A DNA stretch of 54,401 nucleotides from Oscillibacter sp. (GTDB lineage Bacteria; Bacillota; Clostridia; Oscillospirales; Oscillospiraceae): contig JAAVHC010000070.1 in NCBI GenBank assembly GCA_014799925.1, positions 1 through 54,401 on the forward strand, written 5' to 3'. The notes beneath the pieces are model-generated. The model was not told the origin of the DNA. It saw only the letters and a list, made by a program, of their open reading frames with translations, and made no database searches. Positions 27,735 through 36,102 of the stretch are shown one piece after another; position 1 is the first letter of the stretch, and each line of letters starts with the position of its first letter. Both the position numbers and the translations under genes were made by a program.

Positions 27735-27877
27735 CGTGGTGCAACTATGTTGCTGTGCTGAGTGCCCGAATCACTCGTACAGGGCCGTAGGGTGTTGCTG
27801 CCACCCTGCGGCCTGCCGCAATTATGCTTCCGACATTGCCATTGTAAACGATGCCGGAAGGAATTGCAAGGGTTTTT
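27735..27877 (+). ncRNA. Candidate structured small RNA, about 140 nt
   Basis: Downstream of the promoter at 27700-27728 four hairpins follow: GCAAC/GTTGC (27741-27753), GAGTG/CACTC (27760-27776), a 12-bp stem GGCCGTAGGGTG/CACCCTGCGGCC with one G-U (27783-27813), and GCAATT-CTTCCG/CGGAAG-AATTGC (27818-27867). The last is followed by AAGGGTTTTT. It does not match 6S, SRP, tmRNA or RNase P as I know them. The 3' part also contains a minus-strand promoter, so the same bases may serve both strands. Confidence 0.4.
27841..27869 (-). promoter_or_regulatory. Candidate promoter of the 407-aa SLH gene
   Basis: On the minus strand TTGCAA (27864-27869), 17-bp spacer, TACAAT (27841-27846). It would start near 27834 and give a leader of about 310 nt. 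It faces the plus-strand promoter at 27700-27728, so the two transcripts would overlap by about 100 nt. Confidence 0.5.
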
Positions 27878-27901
27878 CCCGCAAATATCCGCAGTTTCAC
27901 T

Positions 27902-27940
27902 AAAAAATCCCCGCTCACCGCGTCCACGGTGGGCGGGGAT
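27902..27940 (-). terminator. Second intrinsic terminator beyond the iol operon
   Basis: A 14-bp stem (27907-27920 with 27927-27940, one G-T wobble) is followed on the minus strand by TTTTTT. It lies in tandem after the terminator at 27974-28014 and insulates the SLH promoter from the operon. On plus it is followed only by GCCCTTTT. Confidence 0.75.
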
Positions 27941-27973
27941 GCCCTTTTCCCTGTTGTTCCGCAAACTGCCGTC

Positions 27974-28014
27974 AAAAAAACGGCCCCCGCCCGATTTCAC
28001 AACCGGGCGGGGGC
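27974..28014 (-). terminator. Intrinsic terminator of the iol operon
   Basis: GCCCCCGCCCG and CGGGCGGGGGC (within 27983-28014) form an 11-bp stem with a 10-nt loop. On the minus strand it is followed by CG and seven T. It lies 12 bp after the iolG stop. Confidence 0.9.
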
Positions 28015-28026
28015 GTATTGTCCAGT

Positions 28027-29055
28027 TTACTTGTACATCTCCGGCTTCTCGATGGTTTCCACCTTGAGGAATTGGCTGGTGCCCCGGGAGGCGTTCAGCG
28101 CGTCCCCGGCCACGCAGGCCACGTAGCCGTCCCAGGCGGAGGGGCCGGTGAGCCTGCCCTCCTCGATGGACTGGACCCACTTGCAGAACTCGATGTCGTA
28201 GGCCTCGATGAACCGCTCCTTCCAGTCGGTCATGATGGGCATGGACTCGGCGGGGTTCACGCTGTCCCACCCGGCGGGACGGGAGCGGCGGACCACGGCG
28301 TAGGGGTCGGGGAGCTTTACGGTGCCGTTTTCACAGACCACCTCGCACTGGATGTCGTAGCCGTAGCCGTCGGCCACCTGGACCTCCACGTCGATGAAGC
28401 AGCCCTTTTTGGTGCGCATGAGCATCACCTGGGGATTATCGTACCCCTTGTTGGAGTTGGCGGACTGGCGGACCCGGACGCACTGGGCGTCCTCGTACTC
28501 ATCCCCCAGCAGCCACCGGCAGATGTCCAGCTCGTGGATGGCCACGTTGGTCACGCCGTTCTCGGTCCTGAAGCCGGGCCCCTGGGACACATTGCGGTGG
28601 CAGGCCTTGATGAGCAGGGGCGCGCCCAGCTCGCCGGAGTCGATGACCCGCTTCATCTCCGCATAGCCCCGGTCATACCGGCGCATGAAGCCCACCTGGA
28701 CCAGCCGCTTTCCGATCTCCTGCTCGCGCCGGATGATCTCCTCGCAGTCCCTGGCGTTCTGGCTGAGGGGCTTCTCGCAGAAGCACCACTTCTCGTATTT
28801 CAGCACCTCCATCACATAGTCGTGATGGGTGGGGTCGATGGAGGTAATGACCACCGCCTCCACCTCGGGGTCGGCAATCATGCCGTTGCAGTCGTTCCCG
28901 AAGGAGCGGATGCCGTACTTCGCCGCCGTCTCGTCGGCGGCGGCCGCCACATAGTCGCTGACGGCAACCACCGTCGCGCCGGGGACGGTTTCGATAATTC
29001 TGCGGCAGTGGTCCTTTCCAATGGCGCCACAGCCGATCAAGCCAATTTTGAGCAT
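28027..29055 (-). CDS. iolG: Inositol 2-dehydrogenase-like oxidoreductase (Gfo/Idh/MocA)
   Basis: 342 aa. The Rossmann start is IGLIGCGAIGKDH; the sugar-dehydrogenase motif CEKPL carries the conserved Lys; the catalytic His/Asp region AIHELDICRWLLGD matches IolG enzymes. It oxidises myo-inositol (or scyllo/chiro forms) to the inosose with NAD+, the first step of the Iol pathway, supplying IolE. GGAGGG precedes the ATG by about 9 nt. It is the last gene of the operon, preceded by a 71-bp repeat at 29101-29171. Close paralogues act on other cyclitols, so the exact substrate is open. Confidence 0.85.
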   Translation of the reverse strand: MLKIGLIGCGAIGKDHCRRIIETVPGATVVAVSDYVAAAADETAAKYGIRSFGNDCNGMIADPEVEAVVITSIDPTHHDYVMEVLKYEKWCFCEKPLSQNARDCEEIIRREQEIGKRLVQVGFMRRYDRGYAEMKRVIDSGELGAPLLIKACHRNVSQGPGFRTENGVTNVAIHELDICRWLLGDEYEDAQCVRVRQSANSNKGYDNPQVMLMRTKKGCFIDVEVQVADGYGYDIQCEVVCENGTVKLPDPYAVVRRSRPAGWDSVNPAESMPIMTDWKERFIEAYDIEFCKWVQSIEEGRLTGPSAWDGYVACVAGDALNASRGTSQFLKVETIEKPEMYK

Positions 29056-29100
29056 GGTATAATTCCCTCCAGATTATGTTATTCTCCGCTCAGAAGAAAT

Positions 29101-29171
29101 CTTCGTCACCGTGCGGCAGGCCGGTTGATCCGCCGCATGGCAGAGCGAAATTGGCCGTCCGCCCAGGACTT
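29101..29171 (-). repeat. 71-bp intercistronic repeat, copy 2 (iolD-iolG)
   Basis: Roughly 85 percent identical by eye to 36031-36102. Shared blocks include GTGCGGCAG, TCCGCCGCATG, CAGAGCGAA, TGGCCGTCCGCC and AGGACTT. TGCGGC and GCCGCA form a hairpin. It begins at the iolD stop codon. Confidence 0.8.
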
Positions 29172-31095
29172 AATACTTTTTAGCGTCCTTCTCGTGGGCC
29201 AGGTGGTCCTGATAAGCCTCCAGGTTCCGCGGGTTCTCGGACACCTCCGTGTCGCCTACCCGCCACCAGGAGCCGTAGCCGTCCGTCATGGACTTGGGCA
29301 GCACCCGGATGTCGAACAGTACGGGCACGCCGTCGATCTTCTTGGCGTCGGCAATGGCTTCCTCCAGCTCCTTCAGGGTATGGATGGTATAGCTCCTGCA
29401 GCCGTAGCCCTCGGCGATCCTGGCAAAGTCCACCGGCATGAAGGGGCCGGAGAACTTCCCATCCTCGCCCCGCCAGCGCAGCTCGGTGCAGAGGCTGTCG
29501 TTGCCGTGGCCCACCTGGAGGTTGTTGATGCAGCCGTAGCTGGCGTTGTTGAAAAGGCAGATGTTGATCTTTTTATGCTCCTGTACGGCGGTGAGAAGCT
29601 CCGCGTGGAGCATGATAAAACTGCCGTCGCCGGTCATGGCGTATACGTCCTTATCGCCGATGGCGTACTTCACGCCCAGCGCGCCGGAGACCTCGTAGCC
29701 CATGCAGGAGTAGCCGTACTCCATGTTGTAGGTGTCCACGGCCCTGGGCCGCCACATCCGCTGCATGTCCCCCGGCAGGGACCCCGCCGCGCCGATGACC
29801 ACATCCTCTGGGTCGATGCAGCGGTTGATGCACCCCAGCACCGCCGTCTGGGTCAGTTCAGCGTCCAGATCTTTGGCGAAACGGAACGCGGAATCCGCGT
29901 TGGCGTCGTTGATCTCCGGCTCGTAGCCCTCGCCGAAGGCGATGGCGTCCAGGCGGTCCAGCTCCCTCTGCCAGCGCTCGCGGGCCTCCCTGACGATCCC
30001 GGCGGCGTAGGGGGCCTTGTAGCCCTCGACGGCTGCCAGCAGGGCGGGCAGCGCCCGCTTCGCGTCGGCCACCACCGGCAGAGCGTCCAGCTTCAGGGCC
30101 TGGAACTCGGAGACATTGATGTTGATGAACTTCGCGTCCTCCCGGAACAGCCACTTGGACGCGGTGGTGAAGTCGGTGTACCGGGTGCCCACGCCGATAA
30201 TCACATCCGCCTCTTTGGCGATCTCGTTGGCGGCGGAGCAGCCCGTCACGCCCACGCCGCCCAGGTTCAGGGGGTGGTCCCAGACGATGGCGCTCTTGCC
30301 CGCCTGAGTCTCGGCGAAGGGGATGTCGGTGGTCTCGGCAAAACGCCTGAATTCCTCGTGGGCCTCGCTGTACCGCACGCCGCCGCCGCAGATCAGCATG
30401 GGCCTTCTGGCGGATTTGATGATCGCCGCCGCCTCGGCGATCACCTCCGCCTCCGGCTCCCGCCGGGCCAGGCGGTGGACCCGCTTGGCGAAGAAGCTCT
30501 CCGGGTAGTCGTAGGCCTCGCCCTCCACGTCCTGGGGCATGGCTACGCACACCGCGCCGGTGTTGGCGGGGTCGGTCAGCACCCGCATGGCGCTGAGCAT
30601 GGCGCTCATGAGCTGCTCGGGCCGCACTACGCGGTCCCAGTAGCGGCACACGGGCCGGAAAGCGTCGTTGGTAGACAGGCTCAGGTCATGGGTCTGCTCC
30701 ACCTGCTGCAAAACCGGGTCCGGCTGCCGGCAGGCGTACACGTCGCCGGGCAGGATCAGCACCGGGATGTTGTTGGCGGTGGCGGTGGCGGCGGCAGTTA
30801 CCATGTTGGCCGCGCCGGGGCCTACCGAGGAGGTGACGGCGATGATCTTCTTCCGCTTGCACTGCTTGGCGAAGGCCACGGCGGTGTGCGCCATGCCCTG
30901 CTCGTTCTTGCCCTGCCAGACCTGCATCCGGCGGGCCTCCTGAGCCAGCGCCTGCCCCAGGCCCACCACGTTGCCGTGGCCGGGCAGCATGATCACGCCC
31001 TCCACAAAGGGGTGCTCCTTGCCGTCATAGGAGATGTACTGGTTTTCCAGGAACCGGACCAGAGCCTGCGCCATGGTCAGTCGTATCGTTTTCAT
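29170..31095 (-). CDS. iolD: 3D-(3,5/4)-trihydroxycyclohexane-1,2-dione acylhydrolase
   Basis: 641 aa, ThDP enzyme of the acetolactate-synthase fold. N-terminal: the catalytic-Glu region [18 protein letters not shown] and the [14 protein letters not shown] loops. C-terminal: the ThDP/Mg motif [34 protein letters not shown]. It hydrolyses the ring of diketo-inositol to 5-deoxyglucuronate, between IolE and IolB. The start is fixed by AAGGAGG 6 nt upstream. Three tandem 11-bp repeats (31111-31143) lie just before the ribosome binding site and a hairpin pair (31141-31206) fills the gap to iolB. Confidence 0.92.
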   Translation of the reverse strand: MKTIRLTMAQALVRFLENQYISYDGKEHPFVEGVIMLPGHGNVVGLGQALAQEARRMQVWQGKNEQGMAHTAVAFAKQCKRKKIIAVTSSVGPGAANMVTAAATATANNIPVLILPGDVYACRQPDPVLQQVEQTHDLSLSTNDAFRPVCRYWDRVVRPEQLMSAMLSAMRVLTDPANTGAVCVAMPQDVEGEAYDYPESFFAKRVHRLARREPEAEVIAEAAAIIKSARRPMLICGGGVRYSEAHEEFRRFAETTDIPFAETQAGKSAIVWDHPLNLGGVGVTGCSAANEIAKEADVIIGVGTRYTDFTTASKWLFREDAKFININVSEFQALKLDALPVVADAKRALPALLAAVEGYKAPYAAGIVREARERWQRELDRLDAIAFGEGYEPEINDANADSAFRFAKDLDAELTQTAVLGCINRCIDPEDVVIGAAGSLPGDMQRMWRPRAVDTYNMEYGYSCMGYEVSGALGVKYAIGDKDVYAMTGDGSFIMLHAELLTAVQEHKKINICLFNNASYGCINNLQVGHGNDSLCTELRWRGEDGKFSGPFMPVDFARIAEGYGCRSYTIHTLKELEEAIADAKKIDGVPVLFDIRVLPKSMTDGYGSWWRVGDTEVSENPRNLEAYQDHLAHEKDAKKY

Positions 31096-31110
31096 GAAGT
31101 GCCTCCTTTT

Positions 31111-31143
31111 TGGCGTACATTCGAGGTACATTTGGCATACATT
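31111..31143 (-). promoter_or_regulatory. Three tandem 11-bp direct repeats before iolD
   Basis: On the minus strand GAATGTATGCC, AAATGTACCTC and GAATGTACGCC follow one another with an exact 11-bp period, ending just upstream of the iolD ribosome binding site. Tandem 11-mers are the known layout of the Bacillus subtilis IolR operator (a DeoR-type protein); the sequence here differs, so a role as operator is inference. Confidence 0.45.
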
Positions 31144-31206
31144 CTTTTCTTTGTGAACAAGGAAAAGAATCAAAAGAAAAACTGCTTACAGGCCCTGCGG
31201 GCCTTT
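31141..31206. repeat. Hairpin pair in the iolB-iolD gap
   Basis: ATTCTTTTC/GAAAAGAAT (31141-31170) followed by CAAAAG and a GC hairpin GGCCC-TGC-GGGCC (31191-31203) with TTT. It has the same order (T-rich-armed hairpin, CAAAAG, second hairpin) as one end of the composite elements. The remaining gap to 31309 shows nothing further. Confidence 0.5.
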
Positions 31207-31309
31207 GCCCTTCGGCGCCTGTTCCTGCCGGCAGCCTTTTTCAGAGAGGCCGCCCACAGCGCGATGCATCTGCTGCAGAGTCGCGGGAGCCCGCCCGAAT
31301 CACTGCTGC

Positions 31310-32110
31310 TTATCCCTGAAAGATATGATCGTTGGCGTCGGGCTTCCACAGCCAGGCGTGCTCCGGATCGTCGATCCGGGTCTTCTTCCAGGGGTCCCCC
31401 TCCAAATGCCGGATGCCCCAGGCGTAGCACATGGCGTACCCGGGCGCGGCGGTCTGGGAGTGGAACCCGTGGTTGATGACCGCCATGCCGTTATGGCCGG
31501 TCCTGTAAATTTCACCGTTGGCAAAGCCCGCGCCGAAGCCGTCGGGATAGTCGAAGCGATAGAAGTACACCTCCGGCTGGGGATGGTGGTGAGGCGGATA
31601 GGAGGACCATTTTCCGGGGAAGTTCAGCACCTCACCCAGCACCATATTGGAAAAGGGCGCGTTGTCATAGTCGAAAAAGGTCTTGATCTCCCGGCGCATA
31701 CAGCCCATCAGCTCTCCGTTGGCCCCGGCGTGCTGGGTCTGCACCGTCTCCGGGGTATACATAACGGGGGCGTAGTCCCGCTCGTTGACGGTTTTCTGGA
31801 TATACAGCTCGCTGTGCCCCTGGGCGGACAGCTCGATTCTGGTCCCCCTGGGGGCCAGCAGGCAGTACGCCTCGTGACGGAAGCAGTCGGGCCGCTCAGC
31901 CTCCACCGTCTCCCCGTTCCACTTGTAGGTCACCTTCCCGGCGAACAGCAGCACGGCAATCTCTTTTTCCTGCTCCTCAAAGGAAAAAGCGTCTCCCGCC
32001 TCCATCACCAGCAGGCCCACGTCCATCTGGGTCCCCATATCGTCCGCGGAAGCGTCGATATAGGCGTTGTACCCCTGCTTCAGTTCAGCATTCTTATTCA
32101 AATAGGTCAT
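31310..32110 (-). CDS. iolB: 5-deoxy-glucuronate isomerase
   Basis: 266 aa, bicupin. The metal-binding cluster is recognisable in WSSYPPHHHPQPEVYFYRF, with Glu and His following, and a second cupin half ends in HAWLWKP. It isomerises 5-deoxy-D-glucuronate to 2-deoxy-5-keto-D-gluconate, the step after IolD. The ATG has GGAG 8 nt upstream. It is separated from iolE by the structured element at 32143-32600, which may weaken read-through. Confidence 0.9.
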   Translation of the reverse strand: MTYLNKNAELKQGYNAYIDASADDMGTQMDVGLLVMEAGDAFSFEEQEKEIAVLLFAGKVTYKWNGETVEAERPDCFRHEAYCLLAPRGTRIELSAQGHSELYIQKTVNERDYAPVMYTPETVQTQHAGANGELMGCMRREIKTFFDYDNAPFSNMVLGEVLNFPGKWSSYPPHHHPQPEVYFYRFDYPDGFGAGFANGEIYRTGHNGMAVINHGFHSQTAAPGYAMCYAWGIRHLEGDPWKKTRIDDPEHAWLWKPDANDHIFQG

Positions 32111-32142
32111 GCAATCATCTCCAAAAAAGTGTACGAAGAGTG

Positions 32143-32600
32143 CCGGGGCCTCCGCGGCCCCGGACCCTGCGGTTACTTTTTGTACGAACAAAAAGTAACC
32201 AAAAAGTCGCTCAAACCAAGGTTTGAGAATCCTTTTGGCGTCGCCGAAGGCGACGCCTTTTTTGTTTTTGCGCTGATCCTGTCGTCCGTCCGGTCTAAAC
32301 CGGACCTGCTCCCTTGTGCCGGGCGAAGCGGCTGTCCAACGATGTTGTCGGTGATCCCTACCGTATCGCTTCGGGTCCTCCCGGCGGTGGTGAGCATTCT
32401 GTCCAGAAGCGGCTTAGCTTCCTCTGGGTACGTTAGGACCTGTGGGTAGACGCAGAAGTCCGGCGCACCAACGAAGGAACTATCGACAGAATAAACCTGG
32501 CACGTCGGAGCGAAAATGAGTAAAACCATTCAGGGGATTCTCAAGGGGGCTCGCCCCCTTGAGGACACTTTTGCTACTTTTCCTGCAAGGGAAAAGCAGG
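32143..32600. repeat. Composite structured element A (about 460 bp)
   Basis: The left end has CCGGGGCC/GGCCCCGG (32143-32163), a 12-bp perfect stem GGTTACTTTTTG/CAAAAAGTAACC (32171-32200) and CTCAAACC/GGTTTGAG (32210-32227). The right end carries the same kind of parts inverted: GGGGATTCTC, an 11-bp stem CTCAAGGGGGC/GCCCCCTTGAG (32540-32563), ACACTTTTGCTACTTTTCC and its partner (32577-32596). The core of about 300 bp shares long blocks with the element at 39261-39683 in inverted orientation. No convincing gene; one minus-strand frame is open across it. Confidence 0.75.
32237..32263 (+). terminator. Plus-directed intrinsic terminator inside element A
   Basis: GGCGTCGCC-GAA-GGCGACGCC (32237-32257) followed by TTTTTT. 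It points against the surrounding minus-strand operon, so it would end a transcript running rightwards from the iolB side. Confidence 0.6.
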
Positions 32601-32640
32601 CCCCGTCCCCTGCCCCGGCTAAGGGCGAGTCAAAATAACC

Positions 32641-33543
32641 TCACAGCCCCGTGTGCTCCCTGATATACGCCCTGGCCTTCATGGCATATTCCAGCGGGTC
32701 CGCCCTGGCGGGGTCCTGCTCCGCCTCCACCAGCAGCCACCCCTGGTATCCCGCGTCAGACAGCACCCTGAATACGGGATCGAAATCCACGTTTCCGTCG
32801 CCGGGCACGGTGAACGCCCCGTTCCGCACCGCCTGGAGGAAGCTCCAGTCGTTCTTCCGGGCCTCTTCCACCACGGCGAGCCGCATGTCCTTCAGATGCA
32901 CGTGCCCCACCCGGTCCACGTACTTTTTCAGCATGGACAGCGGGTCCTCCCCGGCAAAAGTGAAGTGTCCGGTGTCGTAGCACAGGAACACGTACCGGGG
33001 GTCAGTATTGGCCATCATCCGGTCCGTCTCCTCCGCCGTCTGGACCACGGTGCCCATATGGTGATGGAAGCACAGCCTGAAGCCCCGGTCCGCGGCAATC
33101 CTGCCCAGCTTGTTGAGACCATCGCACAGGCGGTCCCATTCGGCGTCATCCATAACGTGCCTGTGATTTCCGGTGAGGACGGGGGTATCCATCTGCCCCT
33201 GAATGCTGTAGCTCTGCTCGCTGACGTTGATGCGGTCCGCTCCAACAGCGGCGAGAAAATCCAGCTCCCTGACAAATTCCGCCTCCACCTCCTCACAGGG
33301 CCTGGTGAGCAGGAAGGAGGAGAACCACCGGCTGGCGATCCGCATCCCCCGCAGGTCCAGCTGAGCCTTCAGCTCCGTCGGGTCAGAAGGGTACTTGTTT
33401 CCGATCTCGCAGCCCGTAAAGCCCGCCAGGGCCATCTCGCTGACAGTCTGCCGGAAGGTATTCTCCGCGCCCAGCTCCGGCATGTCGTCGTTGCACCAGC
33501 CAATGGGCGCAATGCCCAATTTTACCGTTTTCGGATCAAACAT
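32641..33543 (-). CDS. iolE: Inosose dehydratase
   Basis: 300 aa, xylose-isomerase-like TIM barrel. IAPIGWCNDDMPELG at the N-terminus is the usual IolE opening; metal ligands are expected in NVSEQSYS, LCFHHHMGT, CYDTGHF and VGHVHLKDMR. It dehydrates scyllo-inosose to the diketo compound used by IolD. Coding ends 38 bp after element A and starts 17 bp after malic enzyme, so the genes are co-transcribed. Confidence 0.92.
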   Translation of the reverse strand: MFDPKTVKLGIAPIGWCNDDMPELGAENTFRQTVSEMALAGFTGCEIGNKYPSDPTELKAQLDLRGMRIASRWFSSFLLTRPCEEVEAEFVRELDFLAAVGADRINVSEQSYSIQGQMDTPVLTGNHRHVMDDAEWDRLCDGLNKLGRIAADRGFRLCFHHHMGTVVQTAEETDRMMANTDPRYVFLCYDTGHFTFAGEDPLSMLKKYVDRVGHVHLKDMRLAVVEEARKNDWSFLQAVRNGAFTVPGDGNVDFDPVFRVLSDAGYQGWLLVEAEQDPARADPLEYAMKARAYIREHTGL

Positions 33544-33560
33544 CGCCGAATCCTCCCGTT

Positions 33561-34733
33561 TTATATCCGCGCCACGCCGGAGGCCTTCGCGGCCTCGGCC
33601 ACAGCCCTGGCGACGGCGGGGCCTACCCGCTTGTCGAATGCCTTGGGGATGATGTAGTCGGCGCTCAGCTCCTCATCGGAAATCAGCTCCGCCAGGGCGC
33701 GGGCGGCGGCAACCTTCATCTCCTCGTTGATATCGCTGGCCCGCACGTCAAAGGCGCCGCGGAAGATACCGGGGAAGGCCAGCACGTTGTTGATCTGGTT
33801 GGGGAAGTCGCTGCGGCCCGTGGCGATGACCGCCGCGCCGCCCGCCCTGGCGTCCTCCGGGAAGATCTCCGGGGTGGGGTTGGCGCAGGCGAAGATAATG
33901 GCGTCCCGGTTCATGGTTTTCACCATCTCTGTGGTGACGGTGCCGGGGGCGGAGACGCCGATGAACACGTCCGCGCCCACCAGCACATCGGCCAGAGAAC
34001 CGGACTTTTTCTCCAGGTTGGTGACCTGGGCCATTTCCTCCTTGATCCAGTTCAGGCCGTCCCGGCCGGCGTAGATCGCGCCCTTCCGGTCGCACATGGT
34101 GACATGCTGAAACCCGGCGGACAGCAGCAGCTTCACGATGGACACCGCCGCCGCGCCCGCGCCGGAGGTGACGATCTTCACGTCCTCCTTCTTCTTGCCC
34201 ACCACCTTCAGGGCGTTGGTCAGGCCCGCCAGGGTGATGACGGCGGTGCCGTGCTGGTCGTCGTGGAAGATGGGGATGTCGCACTTCTCCTTCAGCTTCC
34301 GCTCGATCTCAAAGCACCGGGGGGCGGCGATATCCTCCAGGTTGATGCCGCCGAAGCTGCCGGACATGAGGTAGACGGCGTTGACAAACTCGTCCACGTC
34401 GTGGGTCTTGACGCACAGAGGGAAAGCGTCCACGCCGCCGAAGGACTTGAAGAGGACGCACTTGCCCTCCATGACGGGCATACCGGCCTCCGGGCCGATG
34501 TCCCCCAGCCCCAGTACCGCGCTGCCGTCGGTGATGACGGCGCAGAGGTTGTGGCGGCGGGTCAGCTCGTAGCTCTTATTGATATCCTTCTGGATCTCCA
34601 GGCAGGGCTGGGCCACGCCGGGGGTGTAGGCCAGGGACAGGTCGTCCTTGCTCTCCACGGGCACGGTGGCAATGACTTCGATCTTTCCCTTCCACTCCTC
34701 ATGGAGCCGGAGGGATTCCTTTGCGTAATCCAT
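33561..34733 (-). CDS. NAD(P)-dependent malic enzyme (decarboxylating)
   Basis: 390 aa, the short bacterial malic-enzyme form without a phosphotransacetylase tail. Motifs: [12 protein letters not shown] (catalytic Tyr), [16 protein letters not shown] (catalytic Lys), [13 protein letters not shown] (metal-binding acids), [12 protein letters not shown] (NAD-binding loop). It converts L-malate to pyruvate and CO2. TAAGGAG lies before the ATG, 14 bp after larA. Its position next to a LarA-family racemase suggests use of malate of both configurations. Cofactor preference is not clear from sequence. Confidence 0.92.
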   Translation of the reverse strand: MDYAKESLRLHEEWKGKIEVIATVPVESKDDLSLAYTPGVAQPCLEIQKDINKSYELTRRHNLCAVITDGSAVLGLGDIGPEAGMPVMEGKCVLFKSFGGVDAFPLCVKTHDVDEFVNAVYLMSGSFGGINLEDIAAPRCFEIERKLKEKCDIPIFHDDQHGTAVITLAGLTNALKVVGKKKEDVKIVTSGAGAAAVSIVKLLLSAGFQHVTMCDRKGAIYAGRDGLNWIKEEMAQVTNLEKKSGSLADVLVGADVFIGVSAPGTVTTEMVKTMNRDAIIFACANPTPEIFPEDARAGGAAVIATGRSDFPNQINNVLAFPGIFRGAFDVRASDINEEMKVAAARALAELISDEELSADYIIPKAFDKRVGPAVARAVAEAAKASGVARI

Positions 34734-34747
34734 AGCAGTTTTTCTCC

Positions 34748-36007
34748 TTATTCTTGTTTCACGATCCGCGGCAGCGTGGAGCCGCCGCAGGGCATGGCCA
34801 GCACGGTTGCATCCGGCCCCATTTTCTCAAACGCCGCATCCAGCGCCTCCTGTACGGAGGGCTGAGGCGTGAGGAAAATGGACCGGACAAAATCCGGCTT
34901 CAGATCGCTCACCAGGTAGATATCCGCCTTTTCCAGGGTCATGGCGATGGCGGCGGCCTTGTGGCCTCCCAGCTGGAAGTCCCGGCCAATGCGCTCGATC
35001 ATGGCCTGAGGAGACTCGGATTTGGTCATCCACTCCTCAAACACCCGCTCCCCCAGCCCCTCCTTACAGGAACCGATGAGGACGATCACCCCGCCGGGGT
35101 TCACCGCGTGGCGGGCGTTGTCCAGAGCCTTCTGGGTCTGATACAGGTTCAGATCCTTGGGCGCGCCGCCCTGGCTGACCAGGACGATGTCCGCGCCATG
35201 GGACAGCTCCTTCAGGTACAGCCGATCCAGAAACGCGCACCCGGCCCGGTGGGCCCGGACGGGGTGTCCCGCCGCCGCCCGGATGATCTCCTTGTGCTCG
35301 CTGAGCACCACGTTGAGGATAAAGTCGATGCCGCAGATGGCCCCGGCCTCCTCGATGTCCATCCGCAGGGGGTTGCTCTCCAGCGCCCCGGCGCAGGCAT
35401 CGTTCCGCACCATCATGGAGTGGTTGGACTGGATGGCGTCCCGGGTGGACACGCCCGGCATAATGGCCTTTGCCCCGCCGGAGTAGCCGGCAAAGTAGTG
35501 GTACTCGATGTTTCCCAGGCAGATGCGCCGGTCCGCCTCCGCCACAACGCGGGTGATATCGACAGGCGTTCCGGCGGCGGTGACGCCCATATGGACGCAG
35601 TCCGCCGGGTCGCTGTCCACACAGGCAATTTCATTCCAGGCCCGCTCGCCGGCCAGTTTTCTCCGCTCCTCGTCCGTATGGCGGCGGTGGCTGCCCAGGG
35701 CAAATACCAGAGTAATGTCCTCCGCCTTTACACCCGCCGCGTACAGCTCATCCAGCAGGGCGGGCATGACCTTATAGGTGGGCATGGGACGGGTGATATC
35801 GCTGGTGACGACGGCGATCTTCTCACCGGGCCGGACGATTTCCCGCAGCCTGGGGGAGCCGATCGGCTCCTCCAGCGCCCGCCGGACCTCCGCCTCGCCG
35901 GTGAGGCCCGGCTCCACCTCGTTGGCGTGGAGCACGCCCAGCAGGTTCCTCTCCGGGACCTCCGCCTCCTGCGCGCCCGCGCCGAATCCAAAGCTCAGTT
36001 TCATCAT
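34748..36007 (-). CDS. LarA-family nickel-pincer racemase/epimerase
   Basis: 419 aa. The LarA hallmarks are present: GSHRRHT (first catalytic His), GNIEYHYFAGYSGGAKAIMPG (second His, then the Lys that holds the nickel-pincer nucleotide) and QSNHSMM (third His). LarA homologues racemise 2-hydroxyacids; lactate, malate and sugar-acid members are known. The neighbouring malic enzyme makes malate a reasonable substrate guess. The cofactor genes larB, larC and larE are not in the window and must be elsewhere if the enzyme is active. Two adjacent ATGs (36007, 36004) are both served by GGAG. Confidence 0.85.
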   Translation of the reverse strand: MMKLSFGFGAGAQEAEVPERNLLGVLHANEVEPGLTGEAEVRRALEEPIGSPRLREIVRPGEKIAVVTSDITRPMPTYKVMPALLDELYAAGVKAEDITLVFALGSHRRHTDEERRKLAGERAWNEIACVDSDPADCVHMGVTAAGTPVDITRVVAEADRRICLGNIEYHYFAGYSGGAKAIMPGVSTRDAIQSNHSMMVRNDACAGALESNPLRMDIEEAGAICGIDFILNVVLSEHKEIIRAAAGHPVRAHRAGCAFLDRLYLKELSHGADIVLVSQGGAPKDLNLYQTQKALDNARHAVNPGGVIVLIGSCKEGLGERVFEEWMTKSESPQAMIERIGRDFQLGGHKAAAIAMTLEKADIYLVSDLKPDFVRSIFLTPQPSVQEALDAAFEKMGPDATVLAMPCGGSTLPRIVKQE

Positions 36008-36030
36008 CTGTTCTCCTATTTAAGCGCCAT

Positions 36031-36102
36031 TTCTCGTTACTGTGCGGCAGATGTTGGTTTTCCGCCGCATGACAGAGCGAAGTGGCCGTCCGCCTAGGAC
36101 TT
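36031..36102 (-). repeat. 71-bp intercistronic repeat, copy 1 (transketolase-larA)
   Basis: Near-copy of 29101-29171 in the same orientation. It begins at the stop codon of the transketolase C-terminal subunit and can fold by TGCGGC/GCCGCA. The stop codon itself lies inside the repeat. Confidence 0.8.

Noticed and set aside
27526-27834. Cyclic-di-GMP or other known riboswitch in the SLH leader
   Set aside because: None of the conserved core bases of GEMM-I, GEMM-II, cobalamin, SAM or guanidine aptamers were found in the expected order.
27840-27870. CCGGAAGGAA resembling the SRP RNA apical loop
   Set aside because: The bases around it (GATG before, TTGC after) do not fit the conserved SRP symmetric loop, and no long closing helix is present.
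28018-31476. Long plus-strand open frame opposite iolG and iolD
   Set aside because: Same shadow effect; iolG and iolD are unmistakable on the minus strand and the plus frame has no ribosome binding site or domain.
32173-32529. 118-codon minus-strand open frame in element A as an ordinary gene
   Set aside because: No ribosome binding site and most of it covers hairpin arms. Only the block shared with element B is worth testing, so it is reported as a finding, not as a CDS.
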